A stretch of DNA of 25,883 nt, from assembly GCA_051000345.1 (NCBI GenBank), contig JBPCOJ010000079.1:1-25883 (forward strand), in the 5' to 3' direction. The notes beneath the pieces are model-generated. The model made no database searches and was not told where the DNA came from. It worked only from the letters and a program-made list of their open reading frames with translations. Position 1 is the stretch's first letter; every line of letters starts with the position of its first letter. This DNA comes from JBHENC01 sp051000345. Its GTDB lineage: Bacteria; Acidobacteriota; Blastocatellia; Pyrinomonadales; Pyrinomonadaceae. Positions 1 through 7,851 of this stretch are shown in pieces. The translations under genes were made by a program, and so were the position numbers.

Positions 1-1
1 T

Positions 2-106
2 CAACATCGTTTGATTCGCAAAGTCTTGGCTCATACAGTGATGGTCTTTTTGAATCTACGACTTGGTCGTGACCCATTAGACCTTGATGGTCTGGTCTCG
101 GCTTAA
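2..106 (+). CDS. Transposase, C-terminal end only (cut by window edge)
   Basis: Frame 2 is open from the window edge to a TAA at 104-106 and encodes 34 residues. It contains the run HTVMVFLNLRLGRDPLDL, followed by DGLVSA. The pattern HT-x-x-x-LN-x-x-LGR-x-PL near a C-terminus is typical of DDE transposases, and I recall IS982-like enzymes ending this way, but the family is uncertain from so short a tail. The catalytic part lies upstream of the window. No terminal inverted repeat could be identified after the stop. The next ORF starts inside this gene, which suggests that the element landed close to, or partly inside, the neighbouring gene. Confidence 0.55.
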   Translation, partial: QHRLIRKVLAHTVMVFLNLRLGRDPLDLDGLVSA

Positions 107-455
107 AAAGAGTCACACATTAGGTAAGGAAATATACACGCAAGCTGACGTGAATCTTCAGCATTCGACAAGTGAAGCAGACTTCACGGAGAGACTTCGC
201 GCAGTACGTCAGAAACATGGCAATGCAAGTCAAAATAATTTTCCTGAAAGAACAATGTTTCAGGAGCTTATACGAGGATGGCATTTCGGTTTCGCCAATC
301 ATGAAGAGAAAACCACGATGGAAGTGTTTTCAAACTATGAGCGTGGCCTAGTGGTGGAAAGGTTTGAATGGGCAGTGAAGAATAATCAGGCAGAACTCGT
401 TGATTATAAATATCTAGGTCAAGTAGTTTCATTAAAAGCGCCGTCATCTCGATAA
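84..455 (+). CDS. Hypothetical protein, possibly N-terminally truncated
   Basis: This is a 123-residue ORF that I do not recognise. It has no signal peptide or membrane segment. It is hydrophilic, with a charged, probably helical middle (FTERLRAVRQKHG) and aromatic residues near the centre (RGWHFGFANHEE). The only N-terminal starts are ATG 84 or 87, both inside the transposase tail, and the next methionine is near residue 58. The frame has several stops just upstream. So either the gene genuinely begins in the transposase end, or it is the 3' remnant of a gene whose front was lost when the insertion element arrived. It is visibly AT-richer than the genes from 466 onward, which fits an accessory origin. 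The stop lies 10 bp before the next gene. Confidence 0.45.
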   Translation: MMVWSRLKKSHTLGKEIYTQADVNLQHSTSEADFTERLRAVRQKHGNASQNNFPERTMFQELIRGWHFGFANHEEKTTMEVFSNYERGLVVERFEWAVKNNQAELVDYKYLGQVVSLKAPSSR

Positions 456-465
456 TTTTAACAAT

Positions 466-2064
466 ATGTCACTCCAACTTCGACGACAAACACACGAATC
501 CGTCGTTTATATTGATAACGACAGCGCGCCGCGCATCATCGCTTCGGGCATGGATTTTCTGCTCGAAGATTTACCTGTGGGCACGCGCGTGCTGTATCCG
601 AATCAGCCGATCAAGGGCTTGCCGAATCGTGAGGCGGCGATTCGCTACGCGATCAATCATCCGCATGGCTGCGATCCACTCTTTGCACAATTAGAGCCGG
701 GCATGAAAGTAACGATAGCGGTGGACGACATTTCGATGCCGCTGCCGCCGATGCAAACGCCGGACATTCGCCAGACCGCGCTCGAAGTTCTGCTCGAACT
801 ACTGCACGGCAGCGGCGTTGACGACGTACATATCATCATCGCCATTTCTCTGCATCGCAAAATGACGCAATCTGAAATGAAGCGCATGGTCGGGCAAAAG
901 ATTTTCGACGATTATTATCCTGACCGTTATTACAATCACGACGCGGAAGCGCCCGACGGTTTAGTTGCTATCGGCGAGACGCGCCACAAAGAACCTTTGC
1001 GAATTAATCGCCGCGCCGCCGAAAGCGATTTGCTGATTTATCTCAACTTCAATTATGTGCCGATGAACGGCGGTCACAAATCAGTCGCCGTCGGCCTCTG
1101 CGATTACGAATCTCTGCGCGCGCATCACGAACCGCAGACCATACGCGATTCCAACAGCTACATGGACCCGGCTGGCTCGGAACTCAATCGCAAAATCTCG
1201 CGTCTGGGCAAACTCGCGGACGAACACTTGAACGTCTTTCACATCGAGACGACTGTCAACAATCGCATGTTCAAAGGCGACCTCAATTTTCTGGCGAAGA
1301 ACGAGGACGACTTTTCTTCATTTGACCGAATGAAGTATGAAGCGATGCGTTTCGGGATGAGCAAGCTGCCGCGCAAAGCCAAACGCGCTGCTTATAATTC
1401 GCTCACGTCCAATTTTGAGATGATCGCCTGTCACGCGGGAAAGACAGAACCCGTGCATGACCTCATCATCGCCAAAAGCATGGATCAATACGTGATTCCG
1501 CTTAAAGGCCAATGCGATATTTTGATTTGCCCTGTGCCGGATATGTCGCCGTACAACGTCAATTCGATTTTGAATCCGTTGCTCGTGCAAGTCATGGCGC
1601 TCGGTTATCACTTCAACATGTATCGCGGCAAGCCTTTGTTAAAGGAAGGCGGCGTGTTGATTTTGCATCATCCTTGCTATGATGAATTCGACCATAATTT
1701 TCATCCGAGCTACATAGAATTTTTCAACCGCCTGCTGCCGGAAACACGCGACGCTTTTGTGCTGCGTGAAAAATACGAGCAGGAGTTTGCGAACAACCCC
1801 AGCTATATAGAAATGTACCGGCGCGGCAATGCGTATCACGGCTCGCATCCGTTTTTTATGTGGTACTGGGGCGAGAACGGACGCCAGCACGTCGGCCACG
1901 TCATCGCCGCCGGAGCCGAAAACGCGCACGTCCCGACGATGATGGGATGGGATCGCGCCGACAACTTAACCGAAGCGATAGCGATGGCGCGCGGCCTGAT
2001 GGGACACTCCGCCGAAATCACGATGCTCCATCAACCGCTCATCGCAATTTGTGATATGGAGTAA
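466..2064 (+). CDS. LarA-like (lactate racemase domain, DUF2088) protein
   Basis: A 532-residue cytoplasmic protein of the LarA/DUF2088 superfamily, whose best-known member is the nickel-pincer lactate racemase. Family landmarks seen: DDISMPLPP at 87-95 (matching the D-x-S-R-P region), SLHRKMTQSEMKRMVG at 128-143 with His130 at the catalytic-His position, YNHDAEA around His158, INRRAAESDLLIYL at 180-193, and NGGHKSVAVG at 201-210 in place of SGGRKSVLPG. As I recall Lactobacillus LarA, Lys184 tethers the cofactor and a later His binds nickel. Here the lysine position reads Arg182 and the segment before GGHKS (NYVPM) lacks the His. The true reaction is therefore open, and LarB/C/E cofactor genes are not in the window. 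About 100 residues longer than LarA. ATG start without a clear ribosome site; 32 bp before the hydrolase gene, so probably co-transcribed. Confidence 0.8.
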   Translation: MSLQLRRQTHESVVYIDNDSAPRIIASGMDFLLEDLPVGTRVLYPNQPIKGLPNREAAIRYAINHPHGCDPLFAQLEPGMKVTIAVDDISMPLPPMQTPDIRQTALEVLLELLHGSGVDDVHIIIAISLHRKMTQSEMKRMVGQKIFDDYYPDRYYNHDAEAPDGLVAIGETRHKEPLRINRRAAESDLLIYLNFNYVPMNGGHKSVAVGLCDYESLRAHHEPQTIRDSNSYMDPAGSELNRKISRLGKLADEHLNVFHIETTVNNRMFKGDLNFLAKNEDDFSSFDRMKYEAMRFGMSKLPRKAKRAAYNSLTSNFEMIACHAGKTEPVHDLIIAKSMDQYVIPLKGQCDILICPVPDMSPYNVNSILNPLLVQVMALGYHFNMYRGKPLLKEGGVLILHHPCYDEFDHNFHPSYIEFFNRLLPETRDAFVLREKYEQEFANNPSYIEMYRRGNAYHGSHPFFMWYWGENGRQHVGHVIAAGAENAHVPTMMGWDRADNLTEAIAMARGLMGHSAEITMLHQPLIAICDME

Positions 2065-2096
2065 ACTTCATCGAACGAACAAGGGAGATTTGAGAA

Positions 2097-3086
2097 GTGC
2101 AAAACGAAACAATGCTTGCTAGCGGCAGCGGAAACAACTCGACGCAGGAAGTCGCCGACGGCGTCTCTTACATGCAGACGCTTATCGTCAATCTTTTTAT
2201 GGTCAAAGAGCCGAATGCCGCGAACAATTCGTGGGTGCTCGTTGATACAGGAATGCCCGGCAATGCGAATCGCATCAAGCAGGCCGCAGCAGAGCGATTC
2301 GGCGCGGACTCGAAACCTTCCGCGATTGTGCTGACGCACGGGCATTTCGATCACGTCGGGACGGTCAAAGAGTTGGCGGAAGAATGGGACGTGCCTGTTT
2401 ACGCGCACGCATTAGAAATGCCGTACCTCACGGGACGCTCGGATTATCCGCCGCCCGATCCGACGGTTGGCGGCGGCATGATGGCGCGCCTGTCTTTTCT
2501 TTATCCGAAGCATCCGATTGATCTGGGAATGCGCGTGCGCACGTTTCCCGCAGACGGCAGCATTCCGGGCATGACGGGCTGGCGCTGGATTCACACGCCG
2601 GGACACGCGCCCGGACACGTTTCGCTTTTCCGTGACTCGGATCGAACATTGATCGCGGGCGATGCCTTCGTCACGACGCAACAGGAATCGGCGCTCGCCG
2701 TGCTCACGCAAAAGCAAGAGGTTCACGGGCCGCCGATGTACTTCACGCCCGACTGGGATGCGGCGCGAAGTTCGGTTGAAAAACTCGCGGCGCTGCAACC
2801 ACTCGTTGCCGCGACTGGACACGGCGTGCCGATGAGCGGCGAGACGATGCTGCGCGAACTAGAAGGACTCGCCAGAGATTTTGAACGACGCGCCATGCCC
2901 GCGCACGGTCGTTACGTCGGCCATCCGGCGCGCACCAACGAGCAAGGCGTCGTGAGTCTGCCTCCGTCCGTTTCTGATCCATTGCCAAAAGTTCTGGCGG
3001 GCGTTGGCCTCGCAGCAGTTGCGGGCGCAACAATGCTTGCCGTCTCGAATCGTAAGAAGAATAAACGCGGGAGACGAAGTTACTGA
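2097..3086 (+). CDS. MBL-fold metallohydrolase with C-terminal membrane anchor
   Basis: A 329-residue metallo-beta-lactamase-fold protein. The metal ligands are all visible: THGHFDH with His81, His83, Asp85 and His86; His170 in HTPGHAPGH; Asp189 in AGDAF; His242 in ATGHG. This is the glyoxalase II-like/hydrolase layout, and the substrate cannot be read from sequence. After the catalytic domain (about 20-270) a proline-rich stretch leads to a hydrophobic segment at 298-316 and a strongly basic end (SNRKKNKRGRRSY). That suggests a single C-terminal helix with the enzyme on the cytoplasmic side. There is no signal peptide. GTG at 2097 was chosen because AGGGAG at 2082-2087 is well placed; the next ATG (residue 6) is an alternative. 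It follows the LarA-like gene by 32 bp and probably shares its transcript. Confidence 0.85.
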   Translation: MQNETMLASGSGNNSTQEVADGVSYMQTLIVNLFMVKEPNAANNSWVLVDTGMPGNANRIKQAAAERFGADSKPSAIVLTHGHFDHVGTVKELAEEWDVPVYAHALEMPYLTGRSDYPPPDPTVGGGMMARLSFLYPKHPIDLGMRVRTFPADGSIPGMTGWRWIHTPGHAPGHVSLFRDSDRTLIAGDAFVTTQQESALAVLTQKQEVHGPPMYFTPDWDAARSSVEKLAALQPLVAATGHGVPMSGETMLRELEGLARDFERRAMPAHGRYVGHPARTNEQGVVSLPPSVSDPLPKVLAGVGLAAVAGATMLAVSNRKKNKRGRRSY

Positions 3087-3108
3087 TTGCGAGTGGAGGG
3101 CGTTTGCA

Positions 3109-3154
3109 GCCACGATGTTTTGAAATTCAAAACTCCGATTCAAAATATCGTGGC
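3109..3154 (+). repeat. Inverted repeat, 16-bp stem (possible terminator)
   Basis: The left arm 3109-3124 (GCCACGATGTTTTGAA) pairs with the right arm 3139-3154 (TTCAAAATATCGTGGC) over 16 positions, with one G-U wobble and a 14-nt loop. It lies 22 bp after the hydrolase stop and about 70 bp before the fusion gene. There is no T-tract after the stem, so it may be a Rho-independent terminator of poor type, an mRNA-stabilising hairpin, or the ends of a small element. A short CTAAC/GTTAG pair follows at 3156-3178. Confidence 0.5.
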
Positions 3155-3221
3155 GCTAACGCATTGAGGCATTGTTAGTATTTGCAAATAGCATTCGCCT
3201 TTTCAGTGTTAAGCAGAATCC

Positions 3222-6200
3222 ATGAAATTATCTCCGACAGAAATTTATAGCGGGCGAAGAATATTCCTGATCGGCAGCACGGGCTTTCTCGGCAAAGTCA
3301 CCTTGGGCATGTTGCTGTATCGCTTCCCGAATGTCGGGCAAGTGTATGTCACCGTGCGCGCACGCTCGCAGGAAGAATCTGAGACGAGGTTCTGGAACAA
3401 CGTTATCACTGCGCCGCCCTTTGATCCGCTGCGCGAGCGTTACGGCGATGCGCTCGAAGGCTTCATACAGGACAAGGTAACGATTGTTAATAGCGACATC
3501 GGCGACGACAATCTAGGACTCACAGAAGAAGCCGCCAAAAAAATCGCAAGCGATCTCGACGTAGTGATTAACAGCGCGGGCAACGTGACTTTTAATCCGA
3601 CGCTCGAAAGCGCGTTGCGCACGAATGTCGTCGGCACGCAAAACGTTATCGCATTTGCCAAGCGCATGAAGCGTCCGTCGCTCGTGCATGTTTCGACCTG
3701 CTTCGTCGCGGGCAATCGCTCCGGCGCAGTGTGGGAAAGCGATCCCGTGATCGGTTATTTTCCGCGCCGCGAGGAATTAGAGGGCGTCGAATTTTCCGCC
3801 GCGCAGGAAATCAGAGATTGCGCGAAACTTTCTGAACGTGTCCGCGAAGAAGCGCGCGACGCGATGATGATTGCGCGCTTTCGCGCCGAAGCACGCAAGC
3901 GCCTAGACGAAGAAGGCCGCGACGTTGACGACCCGGACGCGCTCGGATTAGCCGTCGCGCGCGAACGAAAAGTGTGGACGCGCACGCGCCTCACCGAACT
4001 CGGCATCGAACGCGCCGCGTGGTGGGGCTGGCCGAATATTTACACTTATACTAAGAGCCTCGGCGAACAACTCGTTGCTGCCGAATCAGGCATCGTCAAG
4101 AGCATTGTCCGACCAAGCATCGTCGAGTCTGCTCGCACATATCCATTTCCCGGATGGAACGAAGGCTTTACGACAACTGCGCCGCTCATCTTCATCACGC
4201 TCAAAGGCCAGACGCAGATTCCCGTCAATGAGAAATTAATTTTAGACATCACGCCCGTTGATGAAGTCGCCGCCGTGATGCTCGCCGTCGCCGCCGAAGC
4301 CTGCGTTGCGGAGCCGCGCCTCGTTCATCAAGCGGCGACAGGGGATACACGCCCGAATGAAATGCGCCGCATCGTCGGCCTGCTCGGTCTCTACAAGCGC
4401 AAGCATTTTCAGGAAAAGGAAACGGGCTTCAAACTCGTCAACCAACTTGCCGCGCGCATGGAAGCGCGTCCCGTCACCCCCGCGCGTTTCGATAAAACAT
4501 CGACGCCGATGGTCAACGCGGCGGCGAAGAAGGTTAATAACTTGCTTGACCTTGTGCGCCCGCGCTGGGGCGGCGGAAGAGTCGCGGACGTGATTGACCA
4601 CGCCAAAGAAACCATTAATCGCGTCGAAGAATTGACAGGCGAGACAGCCGAAGCGTTCGAGATGTTTCGCCCGTTCATGGTCGAAAACGCTTACGTCTTT
4701 CGCGCAGACAACGTGCGCTCGCTTTTCTCGCGCATACGCAAGGACGAACAAGGGCTTTTGTCGTGGCATCCAGAGACGATTGATTGGTACGACTACTGGA
4801 TGAACGTGCATTTTCCCGGCCTCAAGAAATGGGTTTTCCCGACGCTCGAAGAAGACATGCGCGCGCAGCCGAAACGCGTTTACACGTTCCGCGATTTGCT
4901 TGAACTCTTCGAGACTTCGACGAAGCGCCATGCCACGCGCGTCGCCATGCGCATCGAACGCGACGGACGCACAGAGCAATATACTTACGCGAATTTGCGC
5001 GAGCTTAGCTTTCGCGCCGGAGCGTTTCTGGCGAGCGAAGGCGTCAAGCCGAATGACCGTGTAATGCTCTTGAGCAACAACGCGCCCGAATGGGGCATGA
5101 GCTATTTCGGCGTGCTCAAGGCGGGCGCAACATGTATTCCGGTTGATCCGCAAAGCACGACGGATGAAGTCATCAACTTCGCCCGCGCTGGCTCGGCCTC
5201 CGGCATTATCCTCAGCGAAGAAATGGATGCGGAGCATTCCGATCTAGCAGAAAGATTAGCGGAAGCGGGATTAAACGAAACGCGTATCTGGCGTTTCGCG
5301 GAAGTCTTTGCGATGCCGGATGAAGCGACGGAAGACACGCGCCTCGCTCTTCTGCCGCAACGCGCGCACGCGCAAAGCATCGCTTCGCTCATCTTCACTT
5401 CCGGCACGACAGGCCAGCCGAAAGGCGTAATGCTCTCGCACCGCAATTTTACGAGCATGGTCTCGATGCTTTCCAGCGTCTTGGATATGTCAACGAGAGA
5501 CGGCGCGCTGTCTGTGTTGCCGCTGCATCACACGTTCGAGTTCTCCGCAGGGTTTCTCACGCCCTTGAGTCGCGGCGCGCAGATTACTTATTTGCCGGAG
5601 CGAACAAGCGAAGCTTTAGCGCGTGCAATTAATAACGGCCACGTCACAGGCATGATCGGCGTCCCTGCCGTGTGGGAACTGCTGCATCGCCGCATCAGAA
5701 ATAGATTCAATGAACAAAGCATGTTGGTCGGGCGCGTCGCAGATATTTTAATTCGCGCCAACGGGTGGCTACGTGATCGCACGCCGCTTAATCTGGGACA
5801 ACTGATTTTTTATCCGATTCACGAAGGACTCGGCGGGCGCATACGTTACCTTGTCAGCGGCGGCTCGGCTTTGAGCGAAAAGATACAGAGAGATTTTCAC
5901 GGACTCGGCTTTACGATCCTCGAAGGCTACGGATTAACGGAAGCCTCGCCCGTGCTGACCTTCACGCGCCCGCAGAATCGTATGCTCGCGGGCAGCGTCG
6001 GAAGCCCTTTGCCCGGCGTCGAAGTAAAAATCATCGATGCCGACGAAACAGGCGTCGGCGAAGTAGTTGCGCGCGGCCCGAATATCATGGCGGGCTATTT
6101 CGAGAACGACGCGGCGACGCGCGCGACCATCATCGACCGCTGGCTTCGCACAGGCGATCTGGGGCGCTTCGATGCAAACAATAATTTGTATCTCGTCGGG

Positions 6201-7703
6201 CGCTCGAAGGAAATTATCGTTGACACGAACGGCAAGAATGTTTACCCGGACGAAATCGAGGAGATTTACGGCAACTCAAGTTTCATTAAAGAGTTGAGCG
6301 TCGTCGGACTCCCTGACGGCGCGGGCGAGAAAGTCGCGGCACTCGTCGTGCCGGATTACGATCAGGACTTGTCGCTTTCGCGCGAAGAAGCGCGGCGTAA
6401 AATCGAAGAACATTTCCGCTTTGTCTCTTCCGCGATTCCCTTTTACAAGCGCGTCAAGGTGCTTCATTTTTCCGACGACGAACTGCCGCGCACGGCGACG
6501 CGCAAAGTTAAACGCCGCGAAGTCGTCGTGCAGATGGAAGCGCTCGAAAACAGATTGCGCAACGCGGTGTCGGCAGCAATCGAAAGCAAAGCGCAGGAGA
6601 GCGGCGCGAAAGATACGCGTTGGCTGCTCGACGTAGTGGCGAGCGTGGCGAATCGTCCACGCGCGAGCGTCAGTTTCGATTCGCGTTTCAGCGATCTCGG
6701 TTTCGATAGTTTGATGTATGTCGAGCTTGCCACCGCGATTGAAAACGCGGGCGGCATCCTCAGTTCACCAGATACGCTGACCGAAGTGCAAACACTGCGC
6801 GAACTCGCATCCGTCGTATCTCGTCAGTCATCCACGCACACGCCGGAGACTGCCTCAATCAACAACGCCGAAACATCACGCGCCAGCGATAGCGGCGGCG
6901 GCAGTGACGATGAAGAAATTTACATTCCGTCATTTATCAGAACCGTCGGCAATCGCGGGCTAGACGTTTTGCAGCGCGCCTTTTACGAGAAATTTCTTCA
7001 CACGCGTTACGAAGGGCGCTCGCACATTCCCGTGCATACAAACTTTATCGTCGCCGCCAATCACGCTTCGCATCTCGACATGGGGCTTGCGAAGATGGCT
7101 CTCGGCGAAGCGGGCACAGATATGGTCGCGCTCGCTGCCGCCGATTACTTCTTCGACAATAAATACAAGCGCGCCTACATGGACAACTTCACGAATCTTG
7201 TGCCGATGGAGCGCAGCGGAAGCCTTCGTCAATCCTTGCGGCACGCGCGCTCTTTTCTTGATCGCGGCTACAACGCGCTGATCTTTCCCGAAGGCACGCG
7301 CTCTGTGACGGGCGAACTTGCAGACTTCAAACCTGTCATCGGTTATCTCGCGTTGTCGTCGCGCGTCGGCATTCTGCCGCTTTATCTTCGCGGCACATAC
7401 GAAGCGATGCCCAAAGGATCGAACGTCATACGCAGCCGTGAGATCGGCGCGCGCATCGGGCGTTATCTCTCAATCGAAGAATTAGAGGAAATGACGAAGG
7501 ACATGGCACGTGCTGAAGCCTATCGTTTAATTGCAGAGCTTGCTCATCACGAAGTCGCAAACCTACGCGACGGCACGCGGCTTACCTTCGACGCCAAGGC
7601 AACGCGCAAACGCTGGCGCACAGAACGCCGCGCGCAAACGGCGGAGGCCAAAGCTGAAGCAGAACGCAACGCATCAATTCCGCATCTCGCCGCCGGAGAC
7701 TAA
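3222..7703 (+). CDS. ElbD-like fusion: acyl reductase / AMP-ligase / ACP / PlsC acyltransferase
   Basis: A 1493-residue multidomain lipid enzyme. Domain 1 (about 10-400) is an NAD(P)-dependent reductase of the fatty-acyl-reductase/Male-sterility type: GSTGFLG 18-24, HVSTCF around Ser158, catalytic Tyr274-x-x-x-Lys278. A linker follows (400-550). Domain 2 (about 555-1100) is an acyl-activating AMP-ligase: FTSGTTGQPKG 725-735, YGLTEASP 903-910, TGDLG 977-981, GRSKEIIVDTNGKN 993-1006, and Lys1094/1096 near the end. Domain 3 (about 1130-1200) is a carrier domain with the phosphopantetheine serine at 1163 in GFDSL. Domain 4 (about 1240-1450) is a PlsC-type acyltransferase: NHASHLD 1280-1286, FPEGTRS 1355-1361. 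The order differs from carboxylic acid reductases (ligase-carrier-reductase). From memory it resembles ElbD, the multifunctional myxobacterial ether-lipid enzyme, with homologues reported in acidobacteria. Inferred role: activate an acyl chain, load, reduce and transfer it in ether-lipid synthesis. The tail is basic and alanine-rich. Start by position; ribosome site weak. Confidence 0.9.
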   Translation: MKLSPTEIYSGRRIFLIGSTGFLGKVTLGMLLYRFPNVGQVYVTVRARSQEESETRFWNNVITAPPFDPLRERYGDALEGFIQDKVTIVNSDIGDDNLGLTEEAAKKIASDLDVVINSAGNVTFNPTLESALRTNVVGTQNVIAFAKRMKRPSLVHVSTCFVAGNRSGAVWESDPVIGYFPRREELEGVEFSAAQEIRDCAKLSERVREEARDAMMIARFRAEARKRLDEEGRDVDDPDALGLAVARERKVWTRTRLTELGIERAAWWGWPNIYTYTKSLGEQLVAAESGIVKSIVRPSIVESARTYPFPGWNEGFTTTAPLIFITLKGQTQIPVNEKLILDITPVDEVAAVMLAVAAEACVAEPRLVHQAATGDTRPNEMRRIVGLLGLYKRKHFQEKETGFKLVNQLAARMEARPVTPARFDKTSTPMVNAAAKKVNNLLDLVRPRWGGGRVADVIDHAKETINRVEELTGETAEAFEMFRPFMVENAYVFRADNVRSLFSRIRKDEQGLLSWHPETIDWYDYWMNVHFPGLKKWVFPTLEEDMRAQPKRVYTFRDLLELFETSTKRHATRVAMRIERDGRTEQYTYANLRELSFRAGAFLASEGVKPNDRVMLLSNNAPEWGMSYFGVLKAGATCIPVDPQSTTDEVINFARAGSASGIILSEEMDAEHSDLAERLAEAGLNETRIWRFAEVFAMPDEATEDTRLALLPQRAHAQSIASLIFTSGTTGQPKGVMLSHRNFTSMVSMLSSVLDMSTRDGALSVLPLHHTFEFSAGFLTPLSRGAQITYLPERTSEALARAINNGHVTGMIGVPAVWELLHRRIRNRFNEQSMLVGRVADILIRANGWLRDRTPLNLGQLIFYPIHEGLGGRIRYLVSGGSALSEKIQRDFHGLGFTILEGYGLTEASPVLTFTRPQNRMLAGSVGSPLPGVEVKIIDADETGVGEVVARGPNIMAGYFENDAATRATIIDRWLRTGDLGRFDANNNLYLVGRSKEIIVDTNGKNVYPDEIEEIYGNSSFIKELSVVGLPDGAGEKVAALVVPDYDQDLSLSREEARRKIEEHFRFVSSAIPFYKRVKVLHFSDDELPRTATRKVKRREVVVQMEALENRLRNAVSAAIESKAQESGAKDTRWLLDVVASVANRPRASVSFDSRFSDLGFDSLMYVELATAIENAGGILSSPDTLTEVQTLRELASVVSRQSSTHTPETASINNAETSRASDSGGGSDDEEIYIPSFIRTVGNRGLDVLQRAFYEKFLHTRYEGRSHIPVHTNFIVAANHASHLDMGLAKMALGEAGTDMVALAAADYFFDNKYKRAYMDNFTNLVPMERSGSLRQSLRHARSFLDRGYNALIFPEGTRSVTGELADFKPVIGYLALSSRVGILPLYLRGTYEAMPKGSNVIRSREIGARIGRYLSIEELEEMTKDMARAEAYRLIAELAHHEVANLRDGTRLTFDAKATRKRWRTERRAQTAEAKAEAERNASIPHLAAGD

Positions 7704-7704
7704 A

Positions 7705-7843
7705 AGCAGGAGTCAAAAATCAGAATGAAGAAAGGAATGTAAGCAATGAGGGTTACGTTCATGCTGATAATGCCTACCACTCTGGCTTTTATTCTGTCTC
7801 CTGACTTCTGTCTCCTGAATACTGTATTCTGGCTTCTGACTAC
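7705..7843. repeat. CAGAAGTCAGGAG-type intergenic repeats
   Basis: The right part (7782-7843) is built from imperfect units of CTGACTTCTGTCTC and CTGAATACTGTATT type, ending in TCTGGCTTCTGACTA. The left part (7705-7727) is AGCAGGAGTCAAAAATCAG plus AATG, a similar unit on the opposite strand. Low-complexity GAGTCAGAAGTCAG-like runs of this sort occur between genes in several free-living bacterial groups. They are not CRISPR, because the units are short, imperfect and have no spacers. They fill most of the 148-bp gap before the epimerase gene. Confidence 0.5.
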
Positions 7844-7851
7844 TTCTTTTT

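Noticed and set aside
3156..3178. CTAAC/GTTAG pair considered as a minimal attC
   Set aside because: There is no L-box stem or bulged base between the arms, and no cassette gene precedes it.
4242..5237. A 331-codon minus-strand ORF within the ElbD-like gene
   Set aside because: It is antisense to an intact multidomain enzyme; His/Arg-rich shadow composition.
7782..7843. CRISPR-like array
   Set aside because: Units are short, imperfect and contiguous, with no spacers and no cas genes nearby.
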